A DNA stretch of 10,700 nt from Acidobacteriaceae bacterium (lineage in GTDB: Bacteria > Acidobacteriota > Terriglobia > Terriglobales > Acidobacteriaceae): NCBI GenBank assembly GCA_003156235.1, contig PMGP01000148.1, positions 1 through 10,700 of the forward strand. Reading direction: 5' to 3'. Shown piece after piece: positions 5,709-10,700 of this stretch (position 1 is its first letter; each line of letters begins with the position of its first letter). A program made the position numbers and the translations under genes. A model generated the notes under the pieces. The model made no database searches. It saw only the letters and a list, made by a program, of their open reading frames with translations, and had not been told where the DNA came from.

Positions 5709-7034
5709 ATGTTTCTACAAACACTGACATCCCGGTTCGCCTGGGCCAGAGCCAGATGCATTCTCTTATTCCGCGCGTCAGCGATTGTTCTTCTCCTATT
5801 GCTGTGCAGTGGGAGATTGTTTGCGTATTCGGTTCTGACCCACGAGGAGATTGTCGATTTACTCTGGGCGAATGAAATTCGGTCCCTTCTGCTGCAACGC
5901 TTTCCAGGACTCACTGAAGACCAGCTACGGGAAGCACACGCCTATGCCTATGGCGGATCAGTTATTCAGGATCTTGGTTACTATCCGTTCGGCAACAAGG
6001 AATTCAGCAACCTGACGCATTATGTTCGCAGCGGAGATTTTGTCTGCGAGTTGATTTTTGAAAGCCAAGATGCTAACGAGTATGCCTTTGCTTTGGGCGC
6101 GCTTTCGCACTATGCTTCGGATTCTGCCGGTCACCCCGCCATCAATCGGTCCGTTGCGATTGCATATCCGAAATTGCGAGCGAAATATGGCGGTTCCGTC
6201 CGCTATGCCCAGGACAGAACGGCACATTTAAAAACCGAATTCGGATTCGATACGCTACAGATCGCCAAGAATCGTTATGCGCCAAGCCAGTATCACGATT
6301 TTATCGGCTTCGAGGTCTCGGTGCCGCTGCTGGAGCGGGTCTTTCCGGTTGTATATGGTCTGGAATTGAAAGACGTGCTCAAGCACGAGGATCTGGCAAT
6401 TGGTTCCTATCGTTTCGCTATAAGCCGTGTCATTCCGCAAATGACTCAGGTCGCTCTCAAAACACACAAAAAGGAGCTGATCCATGAGACGCCAACCTTT
6501 GCCAAACAAAAGTTTCTCTATCGTCTATCGCGTTCCGACTATGAGAAGGAGTGGGGTAAAACGTATACCAAGCCAGGTCTCGGGACCCGCATCCTTGCCG
6601 CGCTCTTTCGATATCTTCCGAAGGTTGGCCCTCTCAAAGGAATGGGGTTCAACAACCCTACTCCACAAACCGAAGAGCTTTATATCAAGAGCATCGATAC
6701 AACTACCGATCAGTATCGCGCGCTGCTTGAAGAGGTGCGGGCCGGCAAGCTGATCCTTTTGAATCGTGACCTGGATAGCGGTGAAGTAACCAAAGAAGCG
6801 GAATACTCGCTTGCGGATGAATCTTATGCTGCCCTGCTTGCCGAGTTATCCGCCAATAAGTTCAACCTGACCTCACCACAACTGCGCGATAATATTCTCG
6901 ATTTCTATTCTCATATGTCAGTGCCGATCGGGACCAAGAAGGACGAATCTCACTGGCATGAAGTGCTTGCAGATTTAGACCAGTTAAAATCGGCGCCTCA
7001 GCCGCCGCCGGTCGCAATTAACCCTGCACATTGA
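5709..7034 (+). CDS. Exported zinc-dependent phospholipase C-like protein
   Basis: This protein of 441 residues has a long basic N-region, a hydrophobic core (about 18-33) and a signal-peptidase-like site RLFA|YS near 39/40. C33 is not in a good lipobox. The mature part matches the zinc-dependent phospholipase C / S1-P1 nuclease-like fold in ligand order: H45 in VLTHEEIVD, D88 in VIQDLGYYPFG, H104 in LTHYVRSGDF, then H134, D138 and H142 in LSHYASDSAGHPAIN. These are plausible ligands of a multi-zinc site that cleaves phosphodiester bonds in phospholipids. The C-terminal half, from about 270, is charged and unassigned, ending in a Pro-rich tail. The ATG follows the DUF3309 TGA directly and has no ribosome-binding site of its own, so coupled re-initiation is likely. 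With the SYLF and mini membrane proteins it suggests envelope lipid turnover. The actual substrate is unproven. Confidence 0.8.
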   Translation: MFLQTLTSRFAWARARCILLFRASAIVLLLLLCSGRLFAYSVLTHEEIVDLLWANEIRSLLLQRFPGLTEDQLREAHAYAYGGSVIQDLGYYPFGNKEFSNLTHYVRSGDFVCELIFESQDANEYAFALGALSHYASDSAGHPAINRSVAIAYPKLRAKYGGSVRYAQDRTAHLKTEFGFDTLQIAKNRYAPSQYHDFIGFEVSVPLLERVFPVVYGLELKDVLKHEDLAIGSYRFAISRVIPQMTQVALKTHKKELIHETPTFAKQKFLYRLSRSDYEKEWGKTYTKPGLGTRILAALFRYLPKVGPLKGMGFNNPTPQTEELYIKSIDTTTDQYRALLEEVRAGKLILLNRDLDSGEVTKEAEYSLADESYAALLAELSANKFNLTSPQLRDNILDFYSHMSVPIGTKKDESHWHEVLADLDQLKSAPQPPPVAINPAH

Positions 7035-7092
7035 TCCATTCAACTGGCGTTTCCATTTTTTCTCGGCAGCGAGCCAATATACCATATGGGAA

Positions 7093-7437
7093 TCAACGAT
7101 GAAATGCATGAATCATCATCAGTGCCTCGCCTGTGATGAAGACCAGAAATATTCCTGCGACGCTGGCACTTACAAATGAGCCGGGAGCCCTGGCAGAAGC
7201 GCCTGCGGATTCAACTGCGTCTGACGTCCCGTACTTTCCTGTGATCAGGCCAAAAGCGGGCACAAATACCATGCAACAGAGAGCAGAGCTTGAGATGCTC
7301 AACGCTTGCTGACCGAGGTTGAGGATGCTCCGTGGAATGTGATTCATCATCCCATAACCATACCCCTGCCAAAATGCAATGTATGTCCCTTTCTGTACGC
7401 TGAATCGATCCTTATAACGACCAGATTTTGAAAACAT
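7093..7437 (-). CDS. Doubtful small membrane protein ORF
   Basis: This open frame of up to 114 residues lies opposite to its neighbours and converges on the phospholipase-like gene. The first start (7437) has no ribosome-binding site. Met codons at residues 30-31 (7348-7350 and 7345-7347) are alternatives, with only a weak GGG nearby. The part after them has two hydrophobic stretches, ALSISSSALCCMVFVPAFGL and SVAGIFLVFITGEALMM, separated by a small-residue linker, which looks like a two-span membrane protein. The first 30 residues look less protein-like. I do not recognise a family. It may be a real small gene starting near 7350, a remnant or a chance frame. No neighbour supports a function. 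Confidence 0.35.
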   Translation of the reverse strand: MFSKSGRYKDRFSVQKGTYIAFWQGYGYGMMNHIPRSILNLGQQALSISSSALCCMVFVPAFGLITGKYGTSDAVESAGASARAPGSFVSASVAGIFLVFITGEALMMIHAFHR

Positions 7438-7668
7438 AAAGTCTAACGATGTGAGGCATGCTGCTCGAGCCTATCCGCGATGGTAATTTCTACAGGATCA
7501 TTCCACATACCCTGATGTCGGTGACATTCATGACTCCTGTCCAATTTGATACATCCCCTTCCAGCCTCACCAGCGACAATCACAGTGCGCAGTGGCTTGC
7601 CTCCCGCACATTGCTGGCGCAGACCCTGTAGATTGAATGCCGCGGAAAGAAAGCGTGAAGTGAAACGT
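7438..7668. other. Leader region of the oleate hydratase gene
   Basis: This gap should hold the promoter of the oleate hydratase gene. A 57-codon plus-strand frame (7458-7631, MLLEPIRDGNFY..., ending in LAQTL) fills most of it. Its ATG has GAGG only one base upstream, too close for a normal ribosome-binding site, and I recognise no homology, so I do not call it a gene. The 8-bp palindrome GCTCGAGC lies at 7463-7470. No clear -35/-10 pair is visible. Confidence 0.35.
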
Positions 7669-9291
7669 ATGACACGTATTGAAAGCGATTCGGTAACTTA
7701 TCTTGTCGGAGGCGGCATCGCCTCCCTTGCTGCCGCGGTTTTTCTGATTCGTGACGGAGACATGCCGGGGCACACCATTACGATCCTGGAGGAATCATCC
7801 CGTATCGGTGGCGCTCTTGACGCGGCCGGAAATTCTCATGACGGCTACGTGATGCGCGGCGGGCGGATGATTGAAAGCAAATATCTGTGCACCTACGATC
7901 TCTTTTCTTCGATTCCTACTCTCGACGAGACCGGGACGGTGACGAAAGAGATATTTGACTGGAACGAGACGATGAAGACCTCGTCCAAGTCTCGCATATT
8001 TCGTGATGGTCACAGGATCGATACTCCCAGCTTTGGTATGAGCGAGAAGCATATTCTCACCATCGAGCGTCTGGCGCTTGAGCCCGAAGGCCTCCTTGGA
8101 CGCAGCACAATCTCCGATCAATTTGACCCTTCATTCTTTGAGACGGACTTCTGGCACATGTGGTGCACCACGTTCGCTTTTCAGCCCTGGCATAGCGCCA
8201 TCGAGTTCAAGCGCTATCTGGTGCGGTTCACACACATGGTTTCGGGTTTCAACACGCTTTCCGGCATTATGCGCACTGTCTACAACCAGTACGATTCAAT
8301 GGTGCGGCCTCTCCATAAATGGCTCGAAGAGCGCGGCGTGAAGTTCATGCTCAATACAACGGTTACTGACCTCGTACTCGAATACGACAATGGCGGATTC
8401 ACAGTCGAAAAGATCATTGTCGAAGAGGCGGCCAGTCGCAAGGAGATTGACGTTAAAAAGCATGACAGAGTCATCGTGACTCTTGGATCCATGACCGAAA
8501 GTTCGAGCTTAGGTTCAATGGACTCGCCCGCGCCGATGCTTGGGAAAGCCGATGGCGGTTCCTGGGCTCTTTGGGAGAAGATCGCGGCAGGCCACACCCA
8601 GTTCGGGCATCCTTCGAACTTTGATAATTACATCGAGCAATCCAAGTGGCTTTCGTTCACCACTACGCTGCATGATCCTACATTCTTCAATCTCATCCGC
8701 GATCTTACTGGCAACGTCCCTGGAGAAGGCGGACTCATTACCTTCCCGGAGTCCAGTTGGCTTGCGTCAATCGTGTTGCCCCATCAGCCGCATTTCATCG
8801 GGCAGCCAGAGAATGTCCAGGTTTTCTGGGGTTACGGGCTCTTCGTCGATGTTCCGGGAAACTTCGTGAAAAAGGCCATTTCGGCTTGCACCGGGCGCGA
8901 AATTATGACGGAGATCATCGGCCATTTGCGCCTCCAGGAGAACGGTCCCAGAATTCTCGATGCCTGCACCTGTATCCCGTGCATGATGCCTTTCATTACC
9001 AGCCAGTTTCTCCCTAGAAGCAAGGGCGATCGCCCTCAGGTCATACCCGAAGGCTCAAAGAACCTGGCCTTCATCGGACAGTATTGCGAGCTCCCGGACG
9101 ATGTGGTCTTCACAGTCGAGTACTCCATTCGCTCCGCGATGACGGCTGTCTACTCTCTACTTGGCTTGGATCGCGAGCCGCCGTCTGTATACAAGGGGCA
9201 ATTCAATCCACGAGTCCTGCTTGAGGCATTCATGGCTTTGCACGAAAGGCGAGTAGTTCAATTACAGAGTCAGTCATTGCAGGCTAATTGA
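7669..9291 (+). CDS. ohyA: Oleate hydratase (FAD-dependent fatty acid double-bond hydratase)
   Basis: This 540-residue member of the oleate hydratase / myosin-cross-reactive antigen family adds water to the cis double bond of unsaturated fatty acids (oleate to 10-hydroxystearate), using FAD in a structural or activating role. Visible features are the FAD-binding TYLVGGGIASLAAAVFLIRD (10-29), an acidic strand end TILEES, RGGRMIESK (63-71), WHSAIEFKRYLVRF, and the C-terminal GQYCELPDDVVFTVEYSIRS (470-489). In the well-studied enzymes the motif is RGGREM, whose Glu is catalytic; here Met67 takes that place. As I recall, the Rhodococcus-type subfamily also has Met here, so the enzyme may still be active. 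The start at ATG 7669 places the FAD motif close to the N-terminus; an in-frame GTG at 7660 is possible. No signal peptide, so cytosolic or membrane-peripheral. It is followed by an alkene reductase. Confidence 0.93.
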   Translation: MTRIESDSVTYLVGGGIASLAAAVFLIRDGDMPGHTITILEESSRIGGALDAAGNSHDGYVMRGGRMIESKYLCTYDLFSSIPTLDETGTVTKEIFDWNETMKTSSKSRIFRDGHRIDTPSFGMSEKHILTIERLALEPEGLLGRSTISDQFDPSFFETDFWHMWCTTFAFQPWHSAIEFKRYLVRFTHMVSGFNTLSGIMRTVYNQYDSMVRPLHKWLEERGVKFMLNTTVTDLVLEYDNGGFTVEKIIVEEAASRKEIDVKKHDRVIVTLGSMTESSSLGSMDSPAPMLGKADGGSWALWEKIAAGHTQFGHPSNFDNYIEQSKWLSFTTTLHDPTFFNLIRDLTGNVPGEGGLITFPESSWLASIVLPHQPHFIGQPENVQVFWGYGLFVDVPGNFVKKAISACTGREIMTEIIGHLRLQENGPRILDACTCIPCMMPFITSQFLPRSKGDRPQVIPEGSKNLAFIGQYCELPDDVVFTVEYSIRSAMTAVYSLLGLDREPPSVYKGQFNPRVLLEAFMALHERRVVQLQSQSLQAN

Positions 9292-9397
9292 ATTTAACCT
9301 GCGCACTTTGCATATCTCATGGAAATTCATGTTTGCATCTTCTATTTGACAGAAACATCCGAAGAAACAGAACGCTTTTCCGGAAGGACTTATCCGC

Positions 9398-10453
9398 ATG
9401 ATTTCCCTGTTAGACCCCATCCAGATCGGCGACCTTCATCTGCCGAACCGAGTTATTATGTCCCCGCTTACTCGCTTGCGTGGCACACCAGAGCACATTC
9501 CGACGCAACTCATGGTCGAATACTACACACAGCGAGCCAGCGCAGGCCTGATTATCTCCGAGGGCATCCCGGTTGTGCCGCAAGGCGTTGGCTACGCGAA
9601 TGTGCCGGGGATTTGGTCGACAGAGCAAATAGAAGGCTGGAAACTGGTCACAAAGTCTGTGCATAGTGCAGGAGGTCGCATCTTTGCACAGATATGGCAT
9701 GTGGGCCGCATCTCAGACCCGCGCTTTCTTGAAGGCAAGCTACCGGTTGCTCCCAGCGCAATCCGGCCTGCCGGCCACGTAAGTATGGTGCGCCCAGTGA
9801 CTGAGTATGTAACGCCGCGCACGTTAGAGACGTCCGAAATTCCGGGCATCGTTGAGGCATTCCGCAAGGGAGCCGAGCACGCGAAAATCGCGGGCTTTGA
9901 CGGTGTCGAGATTCATGGCGCCAATGGCTACCTGCTCGATCAGTTCTTACAGGACGGAACCAATCATCGCACCGACGAATATGGCGGATCGATTGAAAAC
10001 CGCGCCAGGCTCATGCTTGAAGTCGCCGATGCGGTGGTCTCGGTTTGGGGCGCCAAGCGCGTAGGTATGCATCTGGCGCCGCGCGGCGACTCGCACGACA
10101 TGCACGATTCAAACCCGCCAGCTACCTTCGGCTACGTGGCGCGAGCGCTAGGCAGACGCGGGCTCGGCTTCCTGCTTGCGCGCGAGTACTTCGGACCCGA
10201 CCGATTAGGTCCGCAGCTCAAGAAGCAATTCGGAGGCGTATACATCGCGAATGAAAAATATACGCTGGCACTAGCGAATCAGGTCATCGGGGACGGGGAA
10301 GCGGATGCAATAGCCTTCGGCCAGCTCTTTATCGCCAACCCCGATTTGCCGATGCGGTTTCGGAGCCATGCATCGCTCAATGTTCCGGACCCAAGCACAT
10401 TCTATTTATCGGGTCGACACGGCTATACAGACTACCCTGCGCTGAGCGTGTAG
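9398..10453 (+). CDS. Old Yellow Enzyme-family alkene reductase (NemA-like)
   Basis: This 351-residue FMN-dependent TIM-barrel enzyme, of typical length for the NemA/OYE class, reduces activated C=C bonds (enones, enals, maleimide-type or nitro compounds) with NAD(P)H. Diagnostic segments are NRVIMSPLTRLRG (17-29, with the FMN-contacting Thr25), AQIWHVGRIS (97-106, Gln98), EIHGANGYLLDQFLQDGTNH (171-190) with the substrate-anchoring pair H173/N176 and proton donor Y178, RTDEYGGSIENR, HLAPRG, and the phosphate-binding AFGQLFIANPDLP. The H-x-x-N pair fits the classical OYE/NemA group rather than the YqjM group, which has H-x-x-H. The start ATG has AAGGA nine nt upstream. The gene begins 106 nt after the oleate hydratase stop on the same strand; a perfect TTGACA at 9346-9351 lacks a -10, so co-transcription is possible but unproven. 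The physiological substrate is unknown. Confidence 0.95.
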   Translation: MISLLDPIQIGDLHLPNRVIMSPLTRLRGTPEHIPTQLMVEYYTQRASAGLIISEGIPVVPQGVGYANVPGIWSTEQIEGWKLVTKSVHSAGGRIFAQIWHVGRISDPRFLEGKLPVAPSAIRPAGHVSMVRPVTEYVTPRTLETSEIPGIVEAFRKGAEHAKIAGFDGVEIHGANGYLLDQFLQDGTNHRTDEYGGSIENRARLMLEVADAVVSVWGAKRVGMHLAPRGDSHDMHDSNPPATFGYVARALGRRGLGFLLAREYFGPDRLGPQLKKQFGGVYIANEKYTLALANQVIGDGEADAIAFGQLFIANPDLPMRFRSHASLNVPDPSTFYLSGRHGYTDYPALSV

Positions 10454-10663
10454 CGAAGGAGTCAATGCAGTCGTTGTCAAGTTGATCTGTTGAACTTCTT
10501 GACGATATTTGGTCGACGTATCTGATAGTAAATTCGGCATATTTTGGGCGGTTTTAGTGAATTCCGGCTCCATTTCTCCTCCGCCATACCCATGCTGCTC
10601 TCTTTGGCAATCCCGCGTGAAGTGACGATTGCCTAGCTGCTGTGTCACACTGAGAAAGCAAAA
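10454..10663. other. Intergenic region before the tRNA gene
   Basis: These 210 nt should carry the end of the alkene reductase transcript and the tRNA promoter. GTCAAG (10476-10481) and CTTGAC (10498-10503) form an inverted repeat, without a T-run. TTGACG at 10499-10504 followed after 19 nt by GATAGT at 10524-10529 is a weak promoter candidate about 130 nt before the tRNA. GTGAC (10622-10626) and GTCAC (10643-10647) form another small inverted repeat. No protein gene is seen. Confidence 0.35.
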
Positions 10664-10700
10664 GGGCCTGTAGCTCAACGGTTAGAGCAGGGGACTCATA
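10664..10700 (+). tRNA. tRNA with anticodon CAT, 5' half only (probably tRNA-Ile2, possibly tRNA-Met)
   Basis: The sequence fits the first 37 positions of a tRNA: acceptor strand GGGCCTG, TA, D stem GCTC / GAGC closing the loop AACGGTTA, A26, the 5' anticodon stem GGGGA, then CT, anticodon CAT (10697-10699) and A37, where the window ends. The CAT anticodon can be initiator Met, elongator Met or the lysidine-modified Ile2 tRNA. The arm around the anticodon resembles bacterial tRNA-Ile(CAT), and the D arm lacks obvious initiator features, but the missing 3' half prevents a decision. Confidence 0.85.

Noticed and set aside
7050..7080. Bidirectional terminator after the phospholipase-like gene (CTCG-GCAG-CGAG with a T6 run)
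   Set aside because: The T-run precedes the stem on the plus strand and becomes an A-run after it on the minus strand, so neither direction has a stem followed by T's; the stem is only 4 bp.
7458..7631. 57-codon plus-strand frame as a small gene before the oleate hydratase gene
   Set aside because: The Shine-Dalgarno-like GAGG is one base from the ATG, no known family is recognised and there is no membrane or signal character. Kept only as a note in the leader region.
7546..7668. N-terminal extension of the oleate hydratase to an upstream in-frame start
   Set aside because: The extra 41 residues are Pro/Arg-rich and unlike the family, whose FAD-binding GGG motif lies close to the N-terminus; ATG at 7669 fits better.
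9346..9374. Promoter for the alkene reductase from a perfect TTGACA
   Set aside because: At 16-18 nt spacing the -10 positions read CAGAAC, AGAACG or GAACGC, none close to TATAAT.

Overview
The window looks like a chromosomal stretch of a soil-type bacterium. The best guess is an Acidobacteriota (Terriglobia-like) genome. That rests on mixed base composition, the set of small stress and envelope families (CsbD, an lmo0937-like mini membrane protein, DUF3309, SYLF) and the general look of the regulators and of a conserved hypothetical protein. It is a recollection-based inference, not a computed assignment. No phage, transposase, CRISPR array or defence system is visible.

Layout. Positions 1-259 hold no convincing gene but have a short tandem repeat and inverted repeats. 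From about 4179 back to 260, five genes lie on the minus strand: a Crp/Fnr-type regulator; a response regulator with a cysteine-rich (zinc-ribbon-like) tail; a conserved hypothetical protein whose middle resembles a dodecin-type fold; a CsbD-like stress protein; and an Nramp-family metal transporter. The last two are only 5 nt apart. A 411-nt divergent gap (4180-4590) separates this block from a plus-strand cluster: a secreted SYLF (Ysc84-type) protein, a 49-residue lmo0937-like membrane protein, a 51-residue DUF3309 protein, and a secreted zinc-dependent phospholipase C-like protein that starts on the base after the DUF3309 stop. Two strong RNA hairpins lie in the gaps just before the two mini-genes.

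After a poorly coding stretch with one doubtful minus-strand small membrane ORF (7093-7437) come an FAD-dependent oleate hydratase and an Old Yellow Enzyme-type alkene reductase, both on the plus strand. The window ends inside a tRNA gene with anticodon CAT.

How the parts fit. The minus-strand block reads as regulation plus stress and metal homeostasis. The 4591-7034 cluster reads as an envelope/lipid module: a lipid-binding SYLF protein, two tiny membrane proteins and a phospholipase-like enzyme. The 7669-10453 pair acts on carbon-carbon double bonds, by hydration of unsaturated fatty acids and reduction of activated alkenes. The common theme of membrane-lipid remodelling or stress is an inference from gene content. 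The points most worth a second look are the hairpin-punctuated SYLF/mini-protein/phospholipase operon, the response regulator with a zinc-ribbon-like tail next to a dodecin-like protein, the Nramp protein lacking the canonical Met and His of TM6, and the oleate hydratase with Met in place of the usual catalytic Glu.
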